Source of the DNA: Sabellastarte sp. h YS-2021
Lineage: Eukaryota; Annelida; Polychaeta; Sabellida; Sabellidae
Direction of reading: 5' to 3'
Assembly (NCBI GenBank): GCA_964017235.1
Contig: OZ024931.1
Span: 126,305,530 to 126,369,529 of the forward strand
Length of the DNA: 64,000 nucleotides
Below, in pieces: positions 1 to 9,574 of this stretch (within the stretch, counting starts at the first letter, position 1; each line of letters starts with the position of its first letter). Position numbers and translations under genes: made by a program. The notes beneath the pieces were generated by a model that saw nothing but the letters and a program-made list of their open reading frames with translations, did no database searches and was not told the origin of the DNA.

Positions 1-445
1 ACATGTAAACTTCTATATAGTGACAAATGTGTTGAAATAACATAAAATATTCTCATATGACAGAATACAGCTAATCAAACTGAACACAATGGTGAAAAAA
101 TTATAAAAATTGGACAAGAAATGAGGAAGTTATGGCTATTTAAACATACATTAAACATAAAAACGAAGTACTGCGATCGGTAAAATTCCCGATTATCACC
201 CATTTAAAACCACTTTAGTTTCCGCTGACGTTTCTGAGACTATACCTTGTAGCCAGTTAGTGTGCATTATTTCTTCATTGTAGCAAGTAACTAGTATTTC
301 TAATATTCTATTAGCGTCCACTCAAAACGTCTTCCATGGTTTCGTTTTTTTTTTCGTCGCCGATGTTTCCAACAGGGATCGATGTAGATGCTAAAATGCT
401 GACTCGAGTTTGGAAATCAAGTTCTCGTCGCATCGTTTCACCACT
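1..445. other. Intergenic or intronic flank, MITE-like similarity
   Basis: I see no gene here. Positions 77-97 share a long exact match, including ACTGAACACAATGGTGAAA, with 53560-53580, which lies inside the short inverted-repeat element at 53302-53725. The similarity continues weakly to about 150. The window therefore probably opens inside, or just after, a relative of that element. No terminal inverted repeat is visible on this side. Confidence 0.4.
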
Positions 446-1129
446 AATGCCTACGGCCCTGGTCCTCCTCTACTTGTCGGCTGCCTTTGATACAATCGAC
501 CATGACACACTCCTCACCTGTCTGTCAATAAGGTTTGGCTTTACTGGAACTGTCCTTAGGTGGTTTACAACATATCTTCTGGATCAATCTGTCAAAATTG
601 GCTCAGTGATTACAGAATGTTTCAAATTAAATTTCGGAGTGCCTCAGGGCTCTGTTCTTGGTCCTTTACTGTTCTCCCACTACACTTCCCCGCCTTAGTC
701 AGGTAATTGCAAAATTTAAGGATGTCAGATACCATTTTTATGTGGACGACTCCCAGTTGTTCGTCCACCTATCTCCTGCAAATTGTGCCAACTCATTTCA
801 CCAGCTAAAGGTCTGCCTGGATGATATCCAATGATATAGGCATCAACCAATTTGTGTGATTCTTCTTGGTTATCATTTTGATTACAATGCACTCAGTGAT
901 CACCCTTTTCTTCTTCTTCAAATATGGATGATTGAAAATAAGCTTAAATTAAATCCTGGAAAAACCGAGTTTATAGTCTTTGGTTCTATGGATAAGTATA
1001 AATGGCTCAAAGATTCCCTCCCTGTGAACATTTTGGAAAACTGCCTCTCACCAAAGGATGTTGTTTGAAATCTGGGTGTACTGTTTAATTCTCAATTTAG
1101 TTTCACCAATCATGTAAATTCTGTCATTG
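446..1129 (+). pseudogene. L2/CR1-like LINE copy A, reverse transcriptase, first part
   Basis: This is part of the reverse transcriptase of a non-LTR retrotransposon. Similarity to LINE copy B (2337-4710, other strand) begins abruptly at MPTALVLL near 446, so the upstream coding region is absent. RT motif A reads YLSAAFDTIDHD, with Tyr where copy B has the catalytic Asp. The FGVPQGSVLGPLLF motif follows near 640-670, and then a decayed HFYVDDSQLF where YADD is expected. Roughly 829-925 is foreign to the family; the protein match resumes at IWMIENKLKLNPGKTEFIVFG. An in-frame stop follows near 1066, and the similarity stops at about 1129 where a satellite-cored element begins. The copy resumes at 4711. 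Frame changes and the altered motif A make it clearly dead. Confidence 0.85.
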
Positions 1130-2326
1130 TATCCACCGGAAACATCCGGTGGATACTTTGGTTTAGCGTCCGCCACGCCGCCCCCGCCGCGCGCAGAGAG
1201 ATTTTTGGCGTTAACGCTCTAAGAGGAAAACAACAGCAGCTAGATTCACCAAATTCGCAGGATATCTTCATTGGGGGGTAAGCTTCTCTGGGAACGAAAA
1301 TAGCCTCATTCTGAAAAACAAGATGGCCGCCACGGGCATTTCTTTGAAAATAATCTACATTTTTCTACTGGTTCTTCCTCATAGGTACAAGGTGGAATCA
1401 CTTCATAGGTGATATGTATGATACATATACATGCCCTCTACAACCTTGCACACATTTGACCTTGAAGCTCCTAATTCAAGGTCATCCACGGAGTACCGAA
1501 GTAACCTACATAGCGGACTTTAAAAGTGCCTATATCTCCCTTATTATTGGTCCTAGAGGTTTGGGATGGTAAACCAGCATATAGGAAATCATGTGCTGCG
1601 AATCTTCTGATGTGGTCAGATTTGACCTTGGACCCCTCCTTCAAGGTCAAACGAGGATAGCCGAACTTGAAAGTGCTTATAACTCGCTTATTATCGATCC
1701 TAGAGGTTTGGGATGGTAAACCAACATATAGGAAATCATGGGCTGCGAATCTTTTGGTGTGGTCCGATTTGACCTTGGACCCCTCCTTCAAGGTTAAATG
1801 AGCATAGCCAAACTTTAAACTGCTTATAACTCGCTTATTAATGGTCCTAGAGGTTTGGGATAGTAAACCAACCTATAGGAAATCATGGGCTGGGAATCTT
1901 CTGGTGTGGTCGGATTTGACCTTGGGCCCCTCCTTCAAGGTCAAACGAGGATAGCCAAAGGTAAAAGTGCTTATAACTCGCTTATTATTGGTCCTAGAGG
2001 TTTGGGATGGTAAACCAACATATAGAAAATCATGGGCTGGGAATCTTCTGGTGAGGTCGGATTTGACCTTGGGCCCCTCATTCAAGGTCAAACGAGGACA
2101 GCCAAACTTAAAAGTGCTTATAACTCGCTTATTATTGGTCCTAGAGGTTTGGGATGGTAAACCAGCATATAGGAAATCATGGGCTGGGAATCTTCTGGTG
2201 TGGTCGGATTTGATCTTGGGCCTCTCCTTCAAGGTCAAATGAGGACAGCCAAACTTAAAAGTGCTTATAACTTGCTTATTATTGGTCCTAGAGGTTTTGG
2301 TGCATTGTCTTTGCGGTGGATACAAT
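1126..2326 (+). mobile_element. Satellite-cored nonautonomous element, ~147-bp repeats
   Basis: The element opens with a hairpin (stem TATCCACCGG with CCGGTGGATA, 1130-1155). It ends with CGGTGGATACAAT at 2314-2326, the inverse of its first 13 bases. The core, about 1440-2310, is six imperfect tandem repeats of roughly 147 bp, marked by GAGGTTTGGGATGGTAAACC and by CCTTGG...CCTCCTTCAAGGTCAAA. Open frames across the core on both strands are repeat artefacts. A related core occurs at 51345-52160. The layout of terminal hairpin, satellite core and inverted end resembles the bivalve pearl/HINE elements linked to Helentrons; that assignment is inference. It sits inside LINE copy A. Confidence 0.75.
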
Positions 2327-2336
2327 TTGCATCGGT

Positions 2337-4710
2337 TCATCAATCAATCAATCAATCAGTTGTCCAGGTGCTTAATCTCCGTATCAACGGATTCTAAGGC
2401 ACACCATCCAATCCGTAAGGCATAAATCATGAGACATTAGACATGTTCCGAGTCGTTGCCAGGGAGGCGGTCCGGTGTTCGGTAGTAAGAAGCTATGGTG
2501 GGAATGATTTCTGAAATAGGTAGGTTTTGAGTTGACTTTTGAAACTGGAGAGATTTGGTGCACTACGTATATCATATGGAAGATCATTCCATAACTTAGG
2601 GGCATCATATGAGAAACTATTGTTAAAATGGACCTTTGATTTATGGATGGAAGGACAGTAAGAGGGAACCAGAAGGAACAAATTTTTGGGATTGGAACGT
2701 CTTGTATTCACGGCAGATTTGTACAAGGGGAGATATGGTGCAAAATACTTAGGCTGGCCAGTGGCGAGGTACTTATAGACCAAAACTAGGGTTTTGAAGA
2801 TAATACGTTGTCTAACGGGTAGCCAATGGAGTGTCCTAAGGGTGGATGTAATGTGAGTGTACTTTGAAGCACCAGTGACAAACAGTGCAAGCGCATTTTG
2901 AACATATTGGAGCCTTGTAGCATTTCGGGATGACAAACTGCGAAAAAGAGAGTTGCAATAAACCAAACGACTACTGACCAGAGCATTTGCAATCACCACT
3001 GATGTATCCACAGAAAGAAACCTCCTGATACGATGAAGGTCCCTGAGGCTGATGAAGCAGGATTTGATAACAGTATTTACGTGATTGGTGAAACAAAACT
3101 TTGCATCAAACAGAACACCCAGATTGCGTACAACATCTGCGGGAAAGAGGCAATTACCCAGGATATTGACAGGTAGTGAGTCACTGAGCCATTTGTGTCT
3201 GTCTTTGGCACCGAAGACTATGAATTCTGTTTTATCAGGATTTAGCTTGAGTTTGTTTTCAGACATCCAGACCTGAATATCATTCAAACATGATTTAAGA
3301 CGGTCAAAAGACTTGAGACTATCATCAGGAGATAAGTGAATGAACAACTGAGTGTCGTCCGCATAGAAGTGGTAACGGACTCCGGTATATTTTCTGATGA
3401 CTTGACCAAGAGGTGTTGTGTAGAGGGAAAACAGAAGGGGACCTAAGACAGAACCTTGGGGGACTCCAAACTTCAATTTGAACAAATTTGAAAGACTAGA
3501 ACCAATCTTGACTGACTGAAAACGATCCTGGAGATAGGATCTAAACCATTTTAATGCCGATCCAGCAAAACCAAATCTAGACGACAGACAGGATAGGAGT
3601 GTGTCATGATCGATAGTATCAAATGCCGCAGACAGGTCGAGTAGCACTAGTGCTGTAGGCATGCCCTTGGACAGAGATAAGTGAATCTCATTTTTGATGC
3701 ACAACAAGGCAGTTTCTGTCGAGTGCCCCACCTTGTAGGCTGACTGGAAAGTATTACCAAGATCATGAGAATCCATGTGAGATCTAATTTGGGCAGCCAC
3801 AATTCGCTCGACCAATTTTGACAAGAAGCTAAGACCGGACACTGTTCGGTAGCTCTTCAAATCCTCTTTTGAAAGGGTGGACTTTTTGAGGAGGGGAGTG
3901 ACAATAGCCTGTTTGAAAGGATTAGGGAAAATGCCGTTTTTGAGGGACAAGTTAACTAGTTTAGTCAATGAAGGGAGAAGAATGTCAATACATTGTTTCA
4001 CAATGTGAGCGGGGCATGGATCAAGGGAGCAAGTTTTAGAAGGGGATTCCTTGATAAACTTAAGGACTTCAGTCTCAGTGACAGCTTGAAAGGAACAGAA
4101 AGTCGGCGGCACCTTGTCTGGATGAAGAACCTGAGATCGGGTGTATTTAAAGGTGTCTCGAATCTTTTTAATTTTATCAATGAAAAACAAACCAAATCTG
4201 TTTGCTAAAGATTTTTCATCATCAAAGGATGGGAGGACAGTGGAATTTGACCGACTCAATGTTCTGTTTAGTGCATGTCATAACCTCTTGCTATCGCCGC
4301 AATTTTCACTAACTAGATCACGATAGAAACACCCCTTGTTTCTATTTAGGATGTGGTTACATCTGTTTATCTGCCGTCGAAGACGGGAACGATTTTCAGG
4401 GGATTTGTCTCTTCTCCAGGCACGCTCAAACTGCCTTCTCATGCACTTGGCAGTTCTATACTCATCAGTTATCCAGCTTGGGGCTGGTTTGATGAGCTGT
4501 TTAGTCTTCACTGGTGCATGAATATCTAGAAGGCCAGACAAGCCAGACATGTACTGTTCATGCAATAAATCTATGTCATCAGATGGTGAGCTAACAAACG
4601 GAATAGTCAGGAGGTCACTTCTGAATTTATCAATATTCAATTTATGGTACTGACGGAAGGTAACAACTTTCTGAATTGGTGCGCTAGGTCTAGTTAAATC
4701 TTGCTTTACC
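2337..4710 (-). mobile_element. L2/CR1-like LINE copy B, 5'-truncated
   Basis: This non-LTR retrotransposon lies on the minus strand. Its 3' end is a TGAT repeat tail at about 2337-2357, next to a 3' untranslated region that matches the 3' end of LINE copy A near 5396 (both contain GGATGGTGTGCCTTAGAATC). The 5' end falls at about 4710 in the linker between endonuclease and RT, so the endonuclease is missing, as usual for 5'-truncated LINEs. Coding begins at VKQDLTRPSAPIQKVV (4278-4712) and continues in another frame as the RT ORF at 2493-4259, so one frame break lies near 4260-4280. It interrupts copy A, which resumes at 4711, and so is younger. Confidence 0.9.
2493..4259 (-). CDS. LINE reverse transcriptase (copy B, 588 aa)
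   Basis: This is the reverse transcriptase and C-terminal region of LINE copy B, the enzyme that copies LINE RNA into DNA at a nicked target. Motif A is LLDLSAAFDTIDHDTLL around residues 206-222, with both Asp kept. FGVPQGSVLGPLLFSLYT lies at 264-281 and the catalytic YADD at 299-302. The C-terminus has the L2-type signature YDAPKLWNDLPYDIRSAPNL before SFKSQLKTYLF. Usual EN-RT proteins of this group are about 900-1000 aa; the endonuclease half is not in this copy. One family motif is altered: SYRTVSGLSFL where relatives normally have a Pro after Tyr-Arg. The open frame suggests a fairly recent insertion. The start shown is only the first Met in the open frame. Confidence 0.88.
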   Translation of the reverse strand: MSRSNSTVLPSFDDEKSLANRFGLFFIDKIKKIRDTFKYTRSQVLHPDKVPPTFCSFQAVTETEVLKFIKESPSKTCSLDPCPAHIVKQCIDILLPSLTKLVNLSLKNGIFPNPFKQAIVTPLLKKSTLSKEDLKSYRTVSGLSFLSKLVERIVAAQIRSHMDSHDLGNTFQSAYKVGHSTETALLCIKNEIHLSLSKGMPTALVLLDLSAAFDTIDHDTLLSCLSSRFGFAGSALKWFRSYLQDRFQSVKIGSSLSNLFKLKFGVPQGSVLGPLLFSLYTTPLGQVIRKYTGVRYHFYADDTQLFIHLSPDDSLKSFDRLKSCLNDIQVWMSENKLKLNPDKTEFIVFGAKDRHKWLSDSLPVNILGNCLFPADVVRNLGVLFDAKFCFTNHVNTVIKSCFISLRDLHRIRRFLSVDTSVVIANALVSSRLVYCNSLFRSLSSRNATRLQYVQNALALFVTGASKYTHITSTLRTLHWLPVRQRIIFKTLVLVYKYLATGQPKYFAPYLPLYKSAVNTRRSNPKNLFLLVPSYCPSIHKSKVHFNNSFSYDAPKLWNDLPYDIRSAPNLSSFKSQLKTYLFQKSFPP

Positions 4711-5396
4711 AATCTTTGAGATTTGCATCCTATGTGACGCTTTCTCTCATATGACGTGTCAGTTATGGTAGCAAATGCTTTGGCTAGTAGTCGTTTGGAT
4801 TACTGCAATTCTCTGTTTTGCAGTTTGTCCTCCAAGAATATCACAATGCTTCAAAATATCCAAAATTGTTTGGCACGCTTTGCATCTTGTGCGTCTAGAT
4901 TTTCTCACAACGCTCCAATTTCAAAGTCTCTTCACTAGCTTCCTGTTAAACAACAAATCATTTTCAAAACCCTGTTACTCATATACAAGTTACTTACCAG
5001 TGGAAAGCCAAAATACTTTACCCCATATTTGTCCTTATATACATCTGCTGTTAAGACAAGACGTAGTCATCCAGAAAAGATGTTCCACAAAGTCCCCTTC
5101 AGTCTATAGTTCCTCAGTTCATAAGTCTAAAATTCATTTCAACAAGTCCTTTTCATATGATGCTCCAAAACTCTGGAATGATTTGCCACTGGAAATTCAA
5201 ACTGCTCCAACACTGCATAATCCTGTTTCAAAAAGCGACTTAAAACCAGTCTGTTTTAGAAGTCTTTTCCTCCTTTTTCTTGCTACCAGATACCGATGAT
5301 CCCCTGGTGACGACGCTGTTCTGGTTTATGACTTATGATTTATGCATTATGATTTGGATGGTGTGCCTTAGAATCTGCGAGTTTGGAGATTAAGCA
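4711..5396 (+). pseudogene. L2/CR1-like LINE copy A, second part
   Basis: This continues the LINE at 446-1129. It resumes with a decayed SLRDLH segment, then RFLSYDVSVMVANALASSRLDYCNSLF, which follows directly from the last residues before 1129. The C-terminal domain (IHFNKSFSYDAPKLWNDLPLEIQ) lies near 5130-5210, and the 3' end shares GGATGGTGTGCCTTAGAATC with copy B. Several frame changes are present. The two halves bracket 1126-4710, so that DNA arrived later. Confidence 0.85.
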
Positions 5397-6475
5397 CATG
5401 GATACCTGAATTTTCAGTAACACTCCTTAGTGTAGGTTTTCTCTGTGCAAGTACTTCTGGTTTTAGCAGAAATGACATAATGAAGCAGAGTTCTTCAACC
5501 AGACAACATGCAATGGAAACGTGTAACATTGTAACTACTTCATACAGTAAACTACCTATTTTACCATATCTTGTTTCATTTTTGTCACAAACTGTTTTGA
5601 ACAGTATTAATTTTATCATTAGAAGATATAAATCAGTTTATTCTCAAAATTATGAAATTGCAAAATAGGAACCAATAGGGTTGGTTTTCTTTTATGTATG
5701 GCCATGTTTACCAAAAGGTTTTATTAGTCTTTGATTCGAGTTATGTACTGAGTTGCGGCCACGATTTTAAATTGGCCGTTTCAGCCCTTAATTATCAATT
5801 CTGCATAATTTTTTCTTCACATATCTGTACATAAAGGTGTATATTATACACTCTGCCATTTTGAATATTTTTAATGCTTTTATTCAGTTATGTTTTATTA
5901 AGTAAAAAGCTTGTCTAGCACTACGTCTGGCTTTCTGTAAGGTCCCGGATGTCCTAGAAACTATTGTTTTACCCATTGTTATGGCCTACTCGAATGAGTC
6001 TTTTTTAACCGTTTCGTCTGCTGGTTTCTAGACGTGAAACCCCAATTAATTTATTTGTCTGCTGGTGTATCACGCACTCACTGTTGATGTAAAATAGTTG
6101 TCTGCGCATCTCCCCATTTGTCAAACAAATAAACCGCAAAGAAATTAATGAATGAAGTGACGTCACGGTAGTACTACAGCTTTGTGGCTCAGCCAATCAG
6201 AATCAACAGTGAAAATATTCAAACTCCGTAGTTCTACATTCAACCACTCGAAGGCGCTTTTGCATGTCCTAGAAGTTTTCACATGATTTCAACGAAATAC
6301 CTCATAATCTGTGGCTCCCTATTTTCGCTCATTGTGGCTATTCGTAATATTGTAGAAACAACACACGAATATTTTATTTAAATACTTACAATTTGCTTCT
6401 GTAAAATATCCATATACAGTAGTATATATCCACGCTTCAAAATTGAAATATGTCTTCTCATTTCAAAATCAAATT
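5397..6475. other. No recognisable gene
   Basis: This AT-rich stretch shows no protein similarity, no exon of the type seen further on and no clear terminal repeats. Short open frames are present on both strands but have no recognisable motif. If the host gene begins upstream of the window, this is intron; otherwise it is 5' flank. Confidence 0.5.
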
Positions 6476-6775
6476 TCAAACTGCAAGTCCGTGAACAGGA
6501 AATATGCTGGTAGTTTTCATCTTAAACCAGCCTTGTAAAATATTGTCAGGAAACCCCCACAAATTGCTCATTAATATAAATGAGGCAAGTGCGTGGACAG
6601 GAAATATGCTGGTAGTTTTCATCTTAAACCAGCCTTGTAGTAAAATATTATCAGGAAACCCCCTCAAAGAACTGCCGTGAGTGCGCATATTTGCTCATTA
6701 ATATTAATGAGGCAAGTCCGTGGAGAGGTGCTGGTGGTTTTCATCTTAAACCAGCCTTGTAAAACTTCGCATCTA
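6476..6775 (+). repeat. Three-copy minisatellite, ~115-bp period
   Basis: The phrase GCTGGTAGTTTTCATCTTAA (GGTGGTTTTC in the third copy) occurs near 6500, 6609 and 6731, each followed by ACCAGCCTTGTA. The spacer holds a perfect 18-bp palindrome, CTCATTAATATTAATGAG, at 6694-6711, with a slightly altered version near 6568. I recognise no coding content; short minus-strand frames simply read the repeat. Confidence 0.7.
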
Positions 6776-7134
6776 CAGACCCTTTATATTTGTAAACCTT
6801 TCACACCACGTCACTACAAATACTCATCTTGCTACACAAATCTGAAAACTTCTCTGGAAGCGGTTTGCAAATGTGGGCGATAATACAGAGTTTACAGATT
6901 TCAACACCCAGTCCTGTCCTCAGATTCGACTCTGTGGTTGGCAGAAAGCTAACCACTTTACCCTTGTGTTGTACATGTATTAAGTAGTACCTGTCACAAA
7001 TCTTGCATGAAGACATCTACTGCTTCATTGAATGTGTTAATTGTATATGTTGACAAGTTCTGTTGAAGCAGTGAGGGTGTTTTCTACTATCATTTGTACA
7101 AGAGATTGAGATTTACATGTTTTTTCTTATGCAG
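6776..7134 (+). other. Intron preceding first visible micro-exon
   Basis: About 6890-6970 resembles a decayed antisense tRNA-type SINE head (GGTTGGCAGAAAGCTAACCACTT). The last 120 bases, from GACAAGTTCTGTTGAAGCAG, align with the DNA upstream of the exons at 9205 and 58162. The stretch ends in a pyrimidine-rich acceptor, TTTTTTCTTATGCAG. This shared upstream block is direct evidence that the exons arose by duplication. Confidence 0.6.
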
Positions 7135-7182
7135 ATGCCAAGAAGTCCCAGAGGCAAAAAAAGTGTTGCACCTGCACAAGAT
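7135..7182 (+). CDS. Micro-exon A of host gene (48 nt)
   Basis: This is a 48-nt internal exon of an unidentified host gene. It follows TTTTTTCTTATGCAG and precedes GTAAGT. In the phase shared with the other exons it encodes MPRSPRGKKSVAPAQD, basic at the start and with the APxxD ending seen in the others. The leading Met is probably an ordinary codon, because a good acceptor precedes it directly; a translation start here cannot be excluded. Intron sequence on both sides (CTGTTGAAGCAGTG upstream) aligns with that around the exons at 9205 and 58162. Length is a multiple of three, so skipping it would not change the frame. No function can be named. Confidence 0.62.
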
Positions 7183-7200
7183 GTAAGTCTGAAGCACTAA

Positions 7201-8130
7201 TTTTTACCCCACAGCCCTCAAGGGCTGTCGGGATATTGTTTTCATCCATGGTGTCCAGATGGGTGGATGGGCAGGCGGTGTACAGATGGGGGCAGGTGGG
7301 TGGCAGAGAAAATCTTGTCTGGGCTGTATCTGGGCAACTGTAAGGTGTAGGAAGTTGATACTTGGTAGGGATATTGGTTAGGTGGTGTAGGTGTGCAACA
7401 TCATAGTGTGATCTTGATTTGACCTTTGACCTCGCCAAAGTGATGACCTATAAAATCTTGTCCGGGCTATATCTCAGAAACCATAAGATGTAGGAAGTTG
7501 ATGCATGGTAGGGACATTGGTTAGGGGGTGTAGGTGTCCAACGTCATGGTGTGACCTAGATTTGACCTTTGACCTTGCTGTAGTGACCTTGACCTATAAA
7601 ATCTTGTCCGGGCTATATCTCGGAAACCGTAAGATGTAGGAAGTTGACATGTGGCATGGACATTGGTTAGAAGGTGTAGGTGTTCCTCGTCATGATGTGA
7701 CCTTGATTTCACTTTTCACCTTACTGTAGTGACCTTGACCTATAAAATCTTGTCAAGACAATATCTCAGAAACTAAGGTGCAGAAAGTTAATACTTGACA
7801 GGGACATTGGTGGGGGATTGTGGTCCCACAATATCATGGTGTGACCTTATTTGACCTTTGACCTCGCCTTAGCGGCCTTGACCTGAAAAATCTTGTCTGG
7901 GCAATATCTTGGAAATGGCAAGGTGTAGTTGATATTTAGTAGGGACATTATTTAGCAGGTGTAGGTGTGCATTGTCATGGCGTGACCTTTATTTGACCTT
8001 TGACCTTTGAGCTATTTCTAGGATTCCATAAGGTGTATAAGGTTGACACTTGGTAGAGACATTGGTTAGGGGTTGTATGTAAATGTATGTGTGCATCATG
8101 GTGTGACCTTTTTGCTCTGGCAAAGTGTTT
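7201..8130 (+). mobile_element. Satellite-cored element, ~145-bp repeats (type 1)
   Basis: The element starts TTTTTACCCCACAGCCC with a hairpin (ACAGCCCTCAAGGGCTGT, 7211-7228). The core is about six tandem repeats of ~145 bp, marked by AAAATCTTGTCCGGGC at about 7310, 7454, 7599, 7745 and 7889 and by GATTTGACCTTTGACCT. The right boundary is soft (8110-8165). A shorter relative with about three repeats occurs at 16783-17310 in the same intron context, so the insertion predates duplication of the exon block. An inverted relative is at 56330-56980. No coding capacity is evident. Confidence 0.75.
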
Positions 8131-8653
8131 TCAGCTGTCATATTTGAGACAACTTTTTCTTATGACAAGAATATATGGATGGTGCAACTGATTATTATAT
8201 GCACATTTACATAATTATGCTATTTCCATTGACAGCTATTCTTCATTTAATAAATTTTACAGCTTCATATGGTTTTAGTTTACTGATTATTCCTGTCATC
8301 TTGCTGTTTAATTGTCTTGTTTTAGTACTTTATCTTTACATACATTTTCTTTCTCTGAGATGTTATTGTCTCTACTTAAACATTATTCTGACCTTTATAT
8401 AAGTGACACTGCGCTGAAAGTATTCCGGTCCTTGTACTGTCTCACTCCTTACATATATCATGGTGTTGAAAACTGTTTCCCCACGCTGTGGGGTACGGGC
8501 ATCTCTGACGCTATTTTTCTTGTTTGAACACCTGCCTGGCTTTCATTGTTGTAAACTCCTATCCCCAAATTTTACAAATATTTGCTGTCATTGTCCATAA
8601 GTGTCACAGAGCATGGATATCGTGGTTTTAGGCAGGAGTGATTATGATTTGAT
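8131..8653 (+). other. Ancestral intron block shared by all exon units
   Basis: From TTTCCATTGACAGCT near 8221 to CACGCTGTGGGGTACGGGC near 8500 this aligns, with divergence, to the same segment in every 2.3-kb unit of 29563-56140 (for example 33035-33300). It shows that exons 7135 and 9205 belong to the same duplicated block as the 36-nt exons. The short open frame across it is not conserved as protein. Confidence 0.7.
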
Positions 8654-8885
8654 TTATTTTTGTTTTACGTCGCGTTCAACATCCAGGGTCATAATTCTAC
8701 GGGTAGTTTACGGGTGGAGGAACCAGTGCATACTTGTTGGTCTAGATTCTGCTTTGAAAACCAACTGGCATCGGCAAGTAACTGCCAACTTTTCAACATG
8801 AAGTGCCCGGACCGATATTTGAACTGGCGACCTCAGAGGTTGAAGGTGAGCACTCTAACCGCTACACCACTGATCCCCCAGCGGT
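8654..8885 (-). mobile_element. tRNA-derived SINE, antisense
   Basis: Read on the minus strand, it begins with a tRNA-like head (GTGTAGCGGTTAGAGTGCTC as A box region). A degenerate B box AGTTCAAATAT follows, and it ends with TTGAACGCGACGTAAAACAA plus an ATAAAT tail. The same tail motif (GCGACGTAAAA) closes the SINEs at 55828 and 58297. Flanks show a short imperfect target duplication around ATTATGA. It is a nonautonomous, RNA polymerase III-type retroelement; the worn B box suggests an old copy. Confidence 0.8.
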
Positions 8886-9204
8886 AATTATGAAAACATC
8901 AGTCTTTACCCCACAGCCTAGTTATAATGTGTGAGTATTTTGTTCATGAAAGTGTATTTTGTGTATATTTATTAGTGGGTAGAGTGGTTAGTGCATGTGT
9001 ACTCCAACTCAAGCTTTCAATATTCAGGTTTTGGTGTTGTAAAGACTACCATCTGATCAAGCTACAAATCTCACATAAAGGGAAGAAGTCGGATGCTTTA
9101 TTGAGTTTATGTGCACATGTTAACAAATTCTGTTGAAGTAGTGTTGTTATTTTTTGCCATGAGCTGTACAGTTGACTGAGATTTTCATTTTATTTTTCCT
9201 GCAG
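8886..9204 (+). other. Intron preceding micro-exon B
   Basis: It starts with a fragment TCTTTACCCCACAGCCT, matching the left end of the type 1 satellite element. The final ~100 bases (ACAAATTCTGTTGAAGTAGTG onward) align with the upstream flanks of exons 7135 and 58162. It ends TATTTTTCCTGCAG, a strong acceptor. Confidence 0.6.
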
Positions 9205-9255
9205 GCTGGAACAAGCGCAAGGACTAGGAGCTATGCGCCTCATGATCCACCAGTT
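9205..9255 (+). CDS. Micro-exon B of host gene (51 nt)
   Basis: This is a 51-nt internal exon between TTTTTCCTGCAG and GTAAGTCTCC. In the common phase it encodes AGTSARTRSYAPHDPPV, alignable with AATSTDTLAPQV (A-x-T-S at the start, A-P near the end, Val last). The third reading phase contains a stop in this exon and in the one at 58162, which removes it as the shared phase. The donor-side intron (CGCTTCTTTCTCAAGAATAC, CCTGTGTCAATATG) is homologous to that of all 36-nt exons. The original distance to exon A, about 2.07 kb, is close to the 2.3-kb unit of the later array. Function unknown. Confidence 0.65.
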
Positions 9256-9574
9256 GTAAGTCTCCATCGCTTCTTTCTCAAGAATACTCTTCCTGTGTCA
9301 ATATGATCAAAATGTCCCACATGATGTTCTCTTGTTTGTCCTAGAGTTTGGCATTTAGTACTTACTCCTAGCAGAAAATCGTAACACAAAAGTGGTCTTG
9401 TTGTATCTTTTCATTCTAACAAAGTAAGAGAGTTTTATTTTTGTTTATCAGTCAGCATCATATTGGGAACAGTCTTCAGCATTCAGTATTTATGGGGGCC
9501 AAACCCATACAGAGGTGACAGCCTGAGATAGATGCCAAACTTGCTAACCCACTAGGCCACGAGCACCACTTTGT
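9256..9574 (+). other. Intron after micro-exon B, with decayed SINE
   Basis: The first ~170 bases are homologous to the donor-side intron of the 36-nt exons. From about 9440 a worn antisense SINE can be traced (CCCACTAGGCCACGAGCACC), the counterpart of the antisense SINE in every 2.3-kb unit. It is cut at 9575 by a large satellite element. Confidence 0.6.

Noticed and set aside
1471-2343. Minus-strand open frames of 106 and 156 aa with repeated SQTSRTNNKRVISTF motif
   Set aside because: They read through the ~147-bp satellite repeats. The period happens to be a multiple of three, which gives an apparent repeat protein; the same core at 51345-52160 is not consistently open.
6940-7134. Possible first exon or promoter of the host gene upstream of exon A
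   Set aside because: Exon A begins with ATG but directly follows a strong acceptor, and the upstream block matches introns before exons B and C. I see no TATA or initiator that would justify a promoter call.
8175-8527. Hydrophobic open frames of 75 and 71 aa as small membrane proteins
   Set aside because: The DNA is the shared intron block; homologous copies in U1-U9 do not keep the frame.
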